A program made the translations under genes and the position numbers. The notes below the pieces were generated by a model. That model did not search any database. It saw nothing but the letters and a program-made list of their open reading frames with translations, and had not been told where the DNA came from. Shown here piece by piece: positions 46,665 to 58,679 of a stretch of DNA of 64,000 bases; the stretch's first letter is position 1; each line of letters starts with the position of its first letter. Origin of the DNA: Gymnopilus junonius (lineage: Eukaryota > Basidiomycota > Agaricomycetes > Agaricales > Galerinaceae); NCBI GenBank assembly GCA_015501075.1, contig JADNYJ010000170.1:17143-81142 (forward strand), given 5' to 3'.

Positions 46665-48187
46665 ATGGCCAACCCGGCTGACAATGTGTAAGTATGTAGT
46701 TAGCCAGCCACCGGTAATTCCACTAATCTTTGGCCGATGTTAGGGAAGGTCCATTAGTCGTCGGTATTTTCATCAACGCAGTCCTACTGGGTGTCATGTC
46801 TACCCAAGTCTACTTGTACTATATTTCTTTCAAAAGGTTAGGTGATCGACAATATAAACCATTTTGTGATTCTAAATCATTATTTTCAGTGACCGGCTTT
46901 GGATGAAGATATTCGTAAGACACGTCTTCATCTCATATGCATGGCATGACTTGGAACCTGATCCCGGGTGGCTGTCCTGTTCATATGCGATATCGTTAAC
47001 ACCGTATTCAACATTGCTGCACTGTATCAAACCCTCATTCAACACTTCGGTGAGTCTGTACTTCGGGGGATGTACAGGAATCAGTCTCTCATTGTATCTA
47101 ATTACAGGAGACTTTGTTTTTCTGGGGGAGATTACATGGCGTGAGTCTCCAAATCTTCGTCGGTGATTCCGTGTTAAATTAAATAATTGGTTCTAGTCTT
47201 TGACACTGGTAAGTAATTCATTTATCCACGAAAGTCGAGTCAATGCATGACATTGGTCTGATATAGATCCGGCTTTGATGGTATGATTACTCGCCTTTAT
47301 GCAAAAGGATCCTGATGCGATTTACAAAGGGTATCATCGTTACCTCAACTCAGTTATTCTTCACATGGAGAATATATGCCTTGACCAAGAGGAGATTCCT
47401 TTCTCTTCTCATCGTTTTTGAGGAGGTCAGGCTCCGCATTCTATTACCTTCCAATCATCATGCTGAAGAAAAGAAAGATTACAGTTTCCGCTATGGTAAC
47501 TGCCGTGAAAATCGCTGACGCACCCATATTTGTGTTGTTAGCCAAAATCAGGGTAAGCTCGAGATGAAATCCTCTGAAATTCTTTTGTTGAATAGGTGTA
47601 GGGGCCCATTGTCGTTTGGCTATCCGCCGAAGTCATTGGTGATATTCTCATTACACTTAGCCTCGTCACTTACTGGTAAGTGGGCCTCGAATTTATTATT
47701 CCCCTACTGTCCTTGACTTGACTTTAGAGTAAGTCCTAGCAATGCTGACTCGACCTAGGACCTATTTCACTTGCTATTGGTGCAGTCTAAACAGAGAACG
47801 AGTTTTCACCAAACGGACATGCTCATTGATCATATCATTAGAAGTATGTTTAAAATCGCTGGCTTGTATGTTCTAGCATGGATCTACAAATCTTTAACAA
47901 AATCTAATAAATAAGACAAGGCATCTCATTTTCACCTTCCCGCTTTGCAAGCTGTACTCCAATTCGTTGATGAGCACCCTTAATTCTCGCGGTGTTTGGA
48001 TGGGGTCATCCAGAGATGACATGCGAGGCAGCAATGGGCCAAAGAATTCCTTCAACAGCACCGCCTCAACAGAGCGTGGTTTTAAAGCAGTCCCATTACC
48101 TGTCAAACTGGTTTCGAAAAGCAGATTTCCTTTTGCGCTTAATATATGGAATTTCTCATGGCAGCGCTATTGGACCATCCAACCTCC
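46665..48187 (+). pseudogene. DUF6534 membrane protein, internally deleted copy
   Basis: The ATG at 46665 opens MANPADNV and the first helices (GPLVVGIFINAVLLGVMSTQVYLYY; DIVNTVFNIAALYQTLIQHF), followed by FFTWRIYALTKRR and VVWLSAEVIGDILITLSLVTYW. Relative to the inverted copy at 33852-35100, about 160 bases are missing near 47850 and a whole membrane helix is lost. The C-terminal end is cut at about 48187, where unrelated sequence begins. The splice acceptor before VLFICDIV is also not evident. A broken gene, probably older than its position here. Confidence 0.65.
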
Positions 48188-48340
48188 CCACAAACCGGGG
48201 AAACATCGACAACGGGCTAAAATATATAGGATAGGCGCAATGGCAAAAGGGGGAAGGAGCGAGTGTGATGAGAAGAAACGAGAAGATACCAGACGAGAAA
48301 AGAACAGAAGTGGCATAATGATGGGGGAAGTGGGAAGGGG
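48188..48340. repeat. junction repeat Z, copy 1
   Basis: About 130-150 bases beginning GGGAAACATCGACAACGG and rich in purines (AAGGGGGAAGGAGC...) recur at 57694-57815 with a few differences. Here it abuts the cut end of the DUF6534 relic; at the other site it abuts copy C of the membrane-protein gene. It marks a rearrangement breakpoint. Confidence 0.65.
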
Positions 48341-48403
48341 GAGAGGGAAAAGTTCAGTAAAAAAGTCCGTTGCGCGTCGAGCATGTTGAGCTCGCGACAA
48401 TAC

Positions 48404-49923
48404 CTACTGGACGACCTGGTACAGGAAGCAGCCGGGGTACTTGGCCTTGATCTCCTCCTCGATCCACCAGTACGGGGTAACATACGTGATATCAGTCTCG
48501 TCACCAGGACCTGCGCCGCCGATGACGAGCCCGACGATGCGACCCTCCCTGGTGAGGACGATGGACCCCGAGTCACCAGGATCGGAAAACTTCCCATGCG
48601 CCCTATCGTCGTAGGCCAAGACGGCGGGGGGTTGCGGATCTCGTCGGCCGAGACGATGCCGGAGGCCTGGAGGAGACCATCCTTGGGGTACCGGTAGTGT
48701 GCTTGATCGGCCGGCCAAGGGAACATGGTATTTCCATATTCAGCAATCGAGAGGTTCCCACCTGAAGAGGAAAGAAAGTAATAGTCAGCTAAAACCAGCT
48801 GCAGACAAGAAGATGGGAGATGGAAAAACGCGAGACGAGATATGAAGAAGAAGAATGTACCAATGTAGACTTTGTTTCCTTTAAAGTTGGCCCAGTCTAT
48901 TTTCTCATCGTACAGCTTGATTAGGGCCCAATCCTTTGTAAATCCATAGGGATCGGTGGAGACCTCCACTTTCTCGGCATGCAACACAAAGCCAATGACG
49001 CGCTGGTCAGGTGTGGTACGTCATTTCGTGACCTCGTCGTACAATGCGTTGACCTGCTGGATCTCCTTCTTCGCCTTCGCCACCAGGTCCATATACTCCT
49101 GGCGCTTCTCGACAACCCCCGGGGACTCTCCCTTGCCCGTCAGCCCGTCAAGCGCGTCGTTCCAAGCGTCGATGGAGCATAAGCGGTTGCTGATGGTGCT
49201 CATCATGGCCTTGACAGCGTTGGTGTAGCCCGTGTTACCGAGCGCGATGACCTCCTCACGATGCTGGCTTTTGTCCTTATGCGCCATGCCTGTGTTGGGG
49301 TAGACAGGAGGGGGACGGGCGACGTGGGCGCAGGTCAGGAGGGCGGTACGGTTGTCGTCTTTGCTAAGACGAAAGAAGAGACTGCCTGTGCCCTCGAAGT
49401 GAGGGTACTTGAGGGGTGCGATGGAGAGACCGAGAGCGGCGGTGAAGGGCTTTCGCAGTTCGGGGACATCGTCGAGGAGGGGGTTGAACGAGAGGAGCTT
49501 GGGGCCGGCAGCGACGGAACGAGTGACGACTGACTCGACAAAGGCCACCTCGATGTCGGGGAAGCCGGCCTTGACGAGGATCTCCTTGATGGCGGCGGTA
49601 GCGGCAACGGCGTCATCGTAGAGGAGGGAGTGGGGCTTCACGCCGATGGAGAGGATGAGAGGGCAAAAGGGTTTGGCCTCCCCGGCGTTGGCGTAGGCGA
49701 AGGGGTTGATGGAAGTCCAGTTGACGCCCCTGGAGTCGAGGGACTGGTAGATACTCTCGGCGATAGTGAGCCAATTAGGTCCAATGGGGTGCCCGTAGGC
49801 CGGGCGAGCCTCACGTTCGATGCCCTGAGCTTGAGGACCCTTGCGGACGGGCCAGTCAGGGCCAGACTTGAATATACAGGGAGTGCGGCTGGGGTAGAAG
49901 TCGGTGTAGGCATTGGGGTACAT
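48404..49923 (-). CDS. trypsin-like serine protease, broken (in-frame TGA and one frame break)
   Basis: Minus-strand gene of at least two exons. It has an N-terminal region of about 190 residues without signal peptide, then a chymotrypsin-fold domain: GTGSLFFRL and LLTCAHVA (catalytic His), DWALIKL (probable Asp), and FSDPGDSGSIVL (catalytic Ser) near the end, closing at a TAG at 48404. A TGA interrupts the frame at 49021-49023 between EVTK and RTTPDQR. The frame is also lost in a C6 run near 48628 and recovered if the run has one more base. The start at 49923 is provisional; an upstream exon may exist, since the frame stays open to about 50000. It looks like an intracellular fungal trypsin-like peptidase. 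It lies in the loop between the inverted arms. Confidence 0.62.
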
Positions 49924-49935
49924 GTCTGAGAGCAC

Positions 49936-50263
49936 GAGCTTGTCGGAAGAGGCAGTTGAGGAGACGAGTGTGTCGATGGGGGAGATGGGAGACGGTTTTT
50001 CGAACGCGCCGATAGTTAATCAGTCTGCGAGAAATTCCTCATGGAGGTTGAGAGAGTAAGCATCGATGGACGACTCTATCGACGAGAGAGCAGAGAGGGA
50101 AAAAAGAGAACCCCAGAAAAGACCATGTTTAGTAATGAGGAGGGATCAATAAAAGCAAAGGGGCTTACTTTCAAAGAGACTTTTTTTCGCGTTTTGGTAG
50201 TAAAGAGTTGAGACGATGTAAGGTCAATATACTACGAGACAAGCAAGAAAACGCAGAAGGACA
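49936..50263. other. upstream region of protease gene and edge of inverted unit Y
   Basis: Possible 5' exon and promoter of the protease. The match to the other Y copies starts near 50264 at an acceptor-like CCCACAG. Confidence 0.35.
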
Positions 50264-50329
50264 CACCTTCGCCCACAGAACGTTTGCTCCTGCCTCAGCC
50301 CACACCTCGACATCTCCTCATCACGAACT

Positions 50330-50638
50330 TCCACGCCCGCCGTCCAGGCCTATCAAAGTCGAGCTGTGTATGACGGCACGCAGCCATCTACATTGCGCAG
50401 ACTCGTCCTCGCTGCTCGTATCATCGCTGTCGTTGAGGACTACAATGACGTTTGCGTGATTCCGCCTCAAACTACAGCTGGACGTGTCACCCACCGGTTC
50501 TTTCACCAATAGTCCCTTCCAAGAGGGGCACCTCGTTGTCACCAACGCCATCGACCTGCCATCATATGCGAATTGTCCTGTCAATACCGATGCGCCCTTA
50601 AAATTCGTGGACCGTTCGCGGGAAGGCTTGAACAGGTG
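50330..50638 (+). pseudogene. RPS0 exon fragment, Y copy 2
   Basis: Reads [23 protein letters not shown] and then, after a frame change, a [13 protein letters not shown] end, followed by a clean donor GTGAGTAAGC at 50637. It appears to be a fusion of the first and third RPS0 blocks seen in the other Y copies. Confidence 0.6.
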
Positions 50639-50887
50639 AGTAAGCATCATCATCGCCCCCTGCTGTGATTTGACATTGCTCACCCACCTGTCTTTCTCCT
50701 CCCACCACAGCCGTCGTCTATGCGTCACCACCACCTGAAGGGCTATAACGATCGGCGACCTTGGCAGACATCCGGGCGGGTGTAGAACGTGAGGGAGCGG
50801 GCAGTTGGTTGGGATTCAGACGAGGTAAGTTGTGTGGAATGTTGTGGTGATACTGTACTTATCCGGCGTGTAGATCGCTCTTGAGCT

Positions 50888-51900
50888 CGCTGCAGGTTGC
50901 CTGACCCCCCTGCAAGGGTGTCAACACTTCATGGGATCCATCTCCGACGTCAAGAGCATGTCGTATTCACAGATCGGAGTTGGGAGGTTCACCAGCACGT
51001 CGGGAACGGATGTCGGCGTGAGTTCTGGGCGGCAGGGATGGGTGGTGGTATCTGCAGGTCGAGGATGACGGCTGGGGTATAATTAAGGTCAGTCCCATCC
51101 TTTGACGTCGGAACTCACGACTTACCGTTCCTACAGCCTCTGGATAACGATTTGGGTGCATTGCGGCCGTCTGACGCTCCCTGGGTACGTCAGCGCTTCC
51201 GGGGCCCCATCTACCGCGTCAAGAGCGTGCCGCATCCTCAAATCCGAGTGGGTGGGTTTACCAGCATTTGGGGAACGATCAGCACGAGTTCTGGGTGGCG
51301 AGGACGGTTAGTGGCGGGCGCTGTGGGATCGGAAGAGGGCTGGGGTGGTCAGGAGCTTATCGGAGTCTGTAGGCGTACCAGGACTCGAGAGCACACTCTG
51401 GTGCGAATCATGGGCGGCCAGGGCTCGTGTCGGGGATGCATAGCGTGCATACCGTCCCTTTGCGGGTGTGGGGCCAAGGGTAAGTCTATGGCTGATGTCT
51501 GACAATTCAAAGCCCTCACCTTTCATCTAGAGCAGTCAACCACAACGGGCTCTTGTCTCCTGGAGCTAGATATCCCAGTGGAAGGCAGAACGACGCGTAA
51601 GCGGATATGGGAGCACCTAAGGAGGGAGGTATGGGAGTCGGGAGGCATACCAGCACCTGCGGAACAGGAGCCAGCGCGAGTTGTGGGTGGCGGGAATGGG
51701 TGGCGGGAGCGGCGGCGGGTCCAGAAAGGCTGCTGGGGCACAGTGAAGGTCGGCGCCGTCTTTAGGCGTCATAATCCACAACTGGCCTTTCCTGTAGCCC
51801 CTGTACTTTATCCTGGATGGCGAGATGGGTGTGGGTGGAGAGGTAAGCTTTTTGTCGATCAGGAGCAATTTGAACACTCACCTATCTCCTAGAACCCGTG
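50888..51900 (+). other. array of Trp-rich modules, Y copy 2
   Basis: Modules at about 50930-51080, 51215-51350 and 51640-51765. The third module is fully open here: IWEHLRREVWESGGIPAPAE, then EPARVVGGGNGW, continuing FRRHNPQLAFPVAPVLYPGW to a stop near 51892. Several spacers have intron ends on this strand. Confidence 0.4.
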
Positions 51901-52173
51901 TGGAGGTCGTCCAAGGCGGCCTATGACGTCCTGTTACTTTGAGGGGCTGAGGAAGACGGGACAAGGTGATGCTACAGATGGATTGGGATGGAAGGTTAGT
52001 CAAGTACTTCACAGCTTGAAGTGAATACTTACCTGTCTCCCAGCATTCATTCCTGATTCCTGGACGAGCGAGAGTGTGAGAGGCGGTCGCTGGAGACTCA
52101 GAGGTATGTCAGCAAGGTTTCTTCGTTATGAGGTTGTCACTTACCTCGAAATCGAGGTATTAAACGCCGCCCT

Positions 52174-52410
52174 TTGCTGATCGGGAGACTCCGTCAAGGC
52201 AACCTGAACACGAAGATGAGCAGTCGAAGACTTACCAGTGTTGTCAACTACACCGACATCGAGCTCAATCCCGAGGGTGAGGAGTGTCGAAGGCGTACGG
52301 GAGGAGGAGGAAAGGTAGTGGAGGAGGAGGAGGAGGAGAAGAAGAAGGCTGAGAGCCTGGAGAATTCGGTTGGATGTGCAGGGCTTTTATACACATTCAT
52401 AGGTATCTGA
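52174..52410 (+). other. invariant 78-codon acidic ORF, Y copy 2
   Basis: Same translated sequence as at 40441-40677 and 61254-61490. It contains the (GAG)n run and has a TATAAAAG box on the opposite strand at 52384-52391. Confidence 0.4.
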
Positions 52411-54462
52411 AGTGGTGTGTATCATAGGTCGAATGGAGGTAGGAGGAGTGGGCGGATGTCGAGACCCTGAGATTGTAGTGTTAAGCGAGCCTCCGTCATT
52501 TCACCACCTCCCTTCCTTTCTCCGTTCCCGTTTCTTTCGCTTGTAAATTATATTCTTATGTGGCTGTAGAGCTGAGTTCAATGCCTACCAGTTGAGATAG
52601 ATCACAATATTTACACCTTGAAGACAAGTTTAGTGGCATTCGTTTTAACTTGAGATTTAAAGAAACCCTTGCAAACAGATCTATGCAAGTACTACGTACA
52701 CCATTGAAACTGGGGGCTCAGCTCGAAAGAGGGTGGTCCAGACCACATATTATGATACTGGAGCTTCGATACCCCCTGTAAATGAAGGGAAATTTTATTC
52801 GAAGTGCGGAAACGAGAGGATTCACTAATTGCGAAGCAAGGATGGACAACAAATGCGCAACCTGCTCGAAATTCCATCTTCCAAGCGCAGAATTCTCGAA
52901 CTAGAAGCAAACGTAATAGTCTGACAGGACCCTTGATGGGTGTCGCAAGGGTGAGTGTTTCGAAATTTTACTGCTTTGTTTGAATGCGATTTGGAAACGG
53001 GGATGGAGGAGAAGGTCCGGGGATGTGAACAAGTGCCGTTACCTTCGTGGCTCTCATTCTTCTTCCTCACACTTTATTGACCTAGTCAAGATGATTATTA
53101 CTACTACAGTCTTTTCAATGAAAGGATTAAAAGTGCTGTTTCTTTTCTAATTCAGCTGCACGAGCTTTGCTGTTTGTGTGGCGCACATTACTTTGATTGA
53201 TCTTTTGCATGGCCAAAGTCCACTCTGCGCACCGTCTCATGCAATTTTTACTCAGTATCAGCTCGGTATCAGTACGTGATATTAAATTTACGTATAATGC
53301 ATATGAAGAAAAGAATGCATTTGTTCTTTTGAATGAATTTGGACACTCAAACCGAAGACAACTCAGATGCTCGCAGATCGGCTATTGAAGAATAATTTAC
53401 GTGCAGAATATATAGTAAGGGCTCTTAACGGGCACCCATAGAAAAGGCAATGATGCAACTGACATATTTTGAGTGCTCAATGACTCAAAATTTGAGTGGA
53501 GGGGAGAATATATCATCGACAGCATTGACTGTGCAGCATTTGTCACTTGGGGAGTTCAGCCAAATTATTTCAGTGGCATCTTTGAGCATGCTGTCCAAAT
53601 TGAGAGCTGGCTTATCATTGTCAGAGTCCATCATCGTATGCAGGAGTGCTGCGAGTAAGAGAAATAAAGTTTGTATTGATTTTTTTTTGCATGCGTGTGG
53701 CTGTAAGTCAATTCAAGCTCCGACTAAAATCTCATTGTGTTTCATCAAAGTCGCAAAAGCTCGGTATCTTGACCGTTTGCTGTTCATTTAAGCCCAAAAA
53801 AATGACTAAAATTGTAAGTAAAAGTTCAGTTTGAACCCAGTTCGCAAATATCTCCAAAAATAAGAACTGAGAACAGAATTTCTGTGGTCCACAGCCGAAC
53901 AGAACCAGAATAGAACAGAACCGACTGTTCGGTTCAGCCAGTTCAGGTCCGAACTCTCAGTTCGGAATTGGTTCGGAACTGAACTTTGGAAACTCTAACT
54001 TAGATATCAACCTGTCCATCTAATATTCGTGAACCTCCAAACAAATCCAATCCAATCACAGTGCATACTCTCTGGACAACTAAAGGCGACAATGAGTTTA
54101 TCTGGCAGTGGGATACAAAATCTAAAAATGGCTCAGAATTTCGGTGCTAGAACCTTGGATCAAAATGCAGGAATTGATCGGATAAGCGTGAAGGAAGACA
54201 AAGGATAGGACGAAGCGTGAGGCTGAAACTTGTTAGCATGGGATGGCGTGATTTTGACTTACCTAAAATCATTTGATCGGATGGAAGCTGACCTTTAATT
54301 TCAGGTATAAAGGTTGCCACATTTTGGCGGGTTGATCCCCAATTTCCTTCCCTCGCCACACTGTCATTATGACAGTCCGTCCTTTGCAAGATGTTGTCGT
54401 TGATACCCATCTACCCTGATCAGACCTCTCTCTATACTGTCATGTGAAGCTCAACTTCGAGC

Positions 54463-55080
54463 ATGCCTCCACGTCGATCAACTTGGTAAGTTTGTATCTC
54501 TATTTACATCATATTTGAACTCACTTGTATGTATTAATTTATGTAGGAATATCAGAAATCATGAATATGAGGAGTGCGGGACAGTAGATGGTCAACGACA
54601 ATTGGGTCTTTGTTGTATGTCCATCTCTTTGATCACTTTTTGATGATGACTTACACCTATATTAGAATTATTACTATTTTATATTACCGGGAGGCTGGAG
54701 CATCGCCTCAACTACATAGCTCACAATATTCATGAAGGAGTGAGTTCGATGGTTGACTTGGATTTTTTCAAATTTTACTCACTAACTTGGGCTGTCCTCA
54801 GGTTTTCGTCAGCTTGGCTTTGGCTGGAAGAATGACTCCCATGGTTTTGATCTAAATGCGATGAATGGAAGACAATGGCAAGTGGATATCTTGCGTGTCA
54901 ATGTCTCAAAGGGCTTATCAAATTTATTTTCACGCAGATGGTGAGACAGTGGACAAAAGTACAAGCCAATCTCGCAATTCCAATATCAGTGCTGGGTAAA
55001 AGGGATAATCGATGCCAGGGAAGAAGTGCGTACATATTCAGTCCTATTTTTTGATTTCCAGTGAATGCTAACTCAAAGTT
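54463..55080 (+). other. unit Y gene-like exons of unknown family, copy 2
   Basis: An ATG at 54463 opens MPPRRST, followed by the same exon-like blocks as in copy 1 (NIRNHEYEECGTVDGQRQLG, GRLEHRLNYIAHNIHEG, LGFGWKNDSHGFDLNAMN). Splice signals are good at most junctions but one junction yields a stop. Unrecognised; possibly a dead gene. Confidence 0.4.
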
Positions 55081-55307
55081 TTAGCATTAATTTCAGAAGA
55101 GTTAGTGGTTTCTTAACTGGGACCTCACTGGGTCTGTTGTTTAAGCTGGATCAGGTATGTTTGCGAGAATAGTCAAGTCGACTGATTTTACTCACCTTTT
55201 CTGATTTAGCAACAACTTGCCATTTTTGAACTCTGCCTAGTCGTAGATAGACCTTTCTTTGTAACTCGTAGATAGAGCAAAACTATGCTGGTCTGCAGAC
55301 CATTTTA

Positions 55308-55338
55308 AACTACCAAGTGCCTTCGGGACGGGGAAACT
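55308..55338 (+). repeat. 30-bp junction sequence, left of copy C
   Basis: About 30 bases containing CAAGTGCCTTCGGGACGG recur as a direct repeat at 57671-57701, bracketing copy C, and in inverted form at about 37611-37642 at the X/Y junction of the first unit. It may be a recombination or insertion junction. Confidence 0.55.
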
Positions 55339-55466
55339 ATGTCAGTGCCAACTGCAAATCTGAAAAACGACTTGCACTCATTTTCAACATGGACCTCAGT
55401 CACCCCTCTTTTCAAGGCTGCTCATTGGCTGGAAGGTGAAGAGGACCCCAGGGAGTGCAACGGCAA

Positions 55467-57510
55467 TCATACACAATTCATTTTCATTTCATATGGAGGC
55501 GGAAGAGTCGATGGCGCTGCACTCTGCCTGGTCGCCCACCTGCTGACACCACCTCTACCCTGGTTGGCATTCCGATCTAGAAGGCCCCGTAACAAGGCAT
55601 CCCGTCCTTCAGAACTGCTACTGGCAAGTTCTCGCTGCAGCTCTGTTACCAGTTCCTGCACGCGAGGATTATCTCCTTCTCTGTTCCCCGCCAATTCATC
55701 TTGCTCAAATGGGCCAGGGGCTCGGATGGCCGTGGTTGTTGGTTCTGCATTGACTGCAGGCGGGAAAGTTCGAGTTTGCTTTGAGGAAGGGAGGGGTTGG
55801 AGTGAGTGTGCTCAGCGGGGAGATTGAAGGGATCCACTGAATGTTTGAGAGGGGTAAGGGTAGTCAACAGCTGAAATATGGATGATGGCTTACCGCGTAA
55901 CAAGGAAGAAGAGGACTGTGTGCTAATATGCATCCCAGATTCTTCATTTGTTGGACCCGGCGTATTGTTGCTATCTATCCTTCGAGTAGGCTTTCCAATT
56001 TGCATGAGAAGTCGGAAGAAGCGTTCGTCCTGTTTTCGACATAAGATGGTGGTGGGAATGGGACGGGTGTTGTGCTTGAGTCATATGCATCGTCAGCTGG
56101 AGAATATGCAGTTACTATTAAAAAACAATGGGGACGATAATTGAGAGAAAAGACTTGCCATCAGCAGGTGCTCCGCGCCGCCTTATTGCGCGTTTCCGCC
56201 ATAACCAGAAAAGAAGACCCAGAATGATTATGACAGCTAAACTTCCAACAACCGCTCCGATGATAACCCCTCGGGAGGTTGAGGTTTTGACGAACTTGGA
56301 GGCACTCCGCTGCCAGAAGTATCCGAACCAGGATTTGATGTACCATTCCCATTCCCACTCGGTGTGTTACTGGCACTTGTATCCATACTAGTGGACTCCC
56401 ACTGCTCGTGTTGGTCGCCTTTCCCAGTTGATGCGTGCTAGTAGAAGTATTCGTACTAGTAGAGCTTCCACTGGTTGGGGTTCCACTGGTCGGGTTTCCA
56501 GTGGTCGGGCTTCCGCTGGCCGTGCTTCCACTGGTCGTGCCATCTGCGCTTGGCGATATTGAGCCTGGTGCTGGCTTCGATGCCAAAGTACTGAAAGACG
56601 GCTGGTACAAGATGTAGTCGAGTGTGAAAAAACCACTGCTCGTCTCCGCAACTTTCATCTCCAAAATGTGGTTGCCCGGAGTGAGCGAGTCGCTCGAGTA
56701 CCAGGTGAAGGTAGGATTCAGATTTCCGTTGCTGGCTGCGAACTGGGTGGCTGGTAATGGCACGCCGTCCATGATGAATGATACTGAGATCGGACCGTCA
56801 TTGATGACGCCGTGTACAGATACGGAGCTACCTGGAAAAGGTGGTCAGACAACGGAAAGTAATTTAACTTGAAAGACGAACCAGCAAATGAAAATGTAGC
56901 TGAGGCGCCTACTGAATTGGTTTGACGGGTTGAACCTCCATAGGGAGTCCGAGAATTTGTCGATGCTTGCAGAACACCCGAGTTCTTCGTCCAGTCCCCG
57001 CTATATACGATTGAAGAATCCGTATCATCCACAATCAATGTCTGCCCAGAGAGATCGGTATCTTTCGCAGCAGTAACGACGAAAAAATCGAAATTGAGGT
57101 TGGAAAGGGTGAAGAAGCTGACGGTATGACTGCCGAGGAAAGGGTGGGAGTTTGGTAGAATAATTATCGGTCCCTGCTCAGGGATGGTAGTACTGGAGGG
57201 AGACCCGCCGTCAATGGTGAGACTTGTGAACTCTGCGAATGTGGTGGAGAAATTTGCGGATCCCAGTTCGCCATAAAACGCTGCAGATGTCCCTGGCCCC
57301 GTTTCATTATTAGCAGGGCATGATGGGAAGACGACATGAGAATAACACACCTTGAAAACTTAATGAGACGGTACCGCCTGCCAGAGGGAGTGCTGTGCCC
57401 CCTATAAAGGCATTGATTGAAGACTTGGATCCGCCGCCGTGATCTTGAAGGAAGGTGTGGTTTCGTCAAGGAAAACGTTGGCCATGAATGTAAATGAGGG
57501 TGAACATAGG
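55467..57510 (-). pseudogene. mucin-like membrane protein, copy C (decayed)
   Basis: Inverted copy of the gene at 35284-37481. The beta-sandwich, stalk, TM and tail parts can all be aligned, and it shares the chimeric PPYEMKMNCV end with copy A. It has several lesions: a changed frame in the first domain near 57165 (a T missing from the GATAATTTATTC run), a frame change in the stalk near 56390-56440 that puts the TM region out of phase, and a shortened tail near 55700. It has more differences from A and B than they have from each other. Confidence 0.7.
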
Positions 57511-57670
57511 GAACAAAGGAGGGATACCCGTGTCTGCCAGGACCGCCGTACCCTGTGTTACTTTCGTATGCAAACATTGTCAATGAAAGATGGTGCCGAA
57601 GCACTTGGGCAACGATCAACGTGTGAGGAGCTAAAATTAGCACAGTCAATCTACAGGGACATTGCAATTT

Positions 57671-57701
57671 GAACTACCAAGTGCCTTCGGGACGGGGAAA
57701 C
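57671..57701 (+). repeat. 30-bp junction sequence, right of copy C
   Basis: Direct repeat of 55308-55338. Here it is fused at GGGGAAAC to the junction repeat Z (57694-57815), which elsewhere follows the DUF6534 relic. Confidence 0.55.
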
Positions 57702-57815
57702 ATTGACAACGGGCTAATAGTGGATAGGCGCGACGGCAAAAGGGGGAAGGAGCGAGTGTGATGAGAAGAGACGAGAAGATACCAGACGAGAAAAGAAAAG
57801 AAGCGGCATAATGGC
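57694..57815. repeat. junction repeat Z, copy 2
   Basis: Matches 48188-48340 over about 120 bases with small differences, then diverges at GGGGGAAGG. It links copy C to the beginning of the third Y unit. Confidence 0.65.
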
Positions 57816-58679
57816 GGGGGAAGGAAACTCAGCTTTAAAGACCCGAAACCAATCATCCCTCATCCTTCCGCTCTGTAACGAGATTGGACACGGCACACCT
57901 TCCCCTTGTCTCCGTCGACACCTTACATGCTGGGTGAGCATTCCTCTTATCAACCTTGCATTATTTGCTTACCGTTCTTTTCACAGCTTCACTGTCCCAT
58001 CATCTTCCCAGCCGACGCCACGATCTCAAGGCCCGACCTGCACCGCCTTGTCATCGTTCAAGCAACGGCCCCAGTCGAAATCGAGGGCGATCGGGAGGAT
58101 CGCAATGGGTGTCTTATGTTAACTGAACTCCCTATTCACAGCACGGCCTTCACCCTAGTCGAAATCGAGGACGATCGAAAGAGCGGGGAGGTTCATATCG
58201 CGTCAAGTAACCTTGCGAGTTGCCAGCGTAAGTGCACTTTATCTTTTCAAGCAAGTTTGGTTTGCTTACCTCCCAGCAGCTGTACACCGCCAACCAAGCA
58301 CGCGATCTTGAAGAACCACCAGGCGGCGTCTTTGCAAGCACATCTCCACAACGGCGACAGCATTTGGCAGTGAAAGTGGTGTGGCATAGGGCCAGGAGGT
58401 CGGCCTGGAGTCAGTCAAAGTAAGTCACTTCTTCTTTCATGACTTTGCCTGTAGCTGACCTCTCTACTTACAGATCGCTACCTCCACCGCCTAAGAAATC
58501 GTGCATCGGTACCAATCACAACGAGGACGATCGGTGAGTAATAGCAATGGGTTTGGGAGGTCGGAAAAATCTAGGTATGTGCCGTTCAGTTCCTCTTTCG
58601 CATTCAACAACACTTACCTTTGCCCACAGAATGTTTGCACTGCCTCAGCCCACACCTCGATTCCTCCTCATCCAACTCC

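Larger units (their letters stand above)
50264..55338 (-). repeat. unit Y, inverted copy 2
   Basis: Reverse complement of the 37.6-43.3 kb part of the first copy, and a direct repeat of 59.3 kb onward at a period of about 9,080 bp. Relative to the other copies it lacks about 700 bases, including two of three RPS0 blocks, consistent with recombination between repeated blocks. Its right end meets copy C of the membrane-protein gene. Confidence 0.8.

Noticed and set aside
49335..49616. Ser/Pro-rich minus-strand frame in the protease gene
   Set aside because: Shadow of the GC-rich protease exon in another phase.
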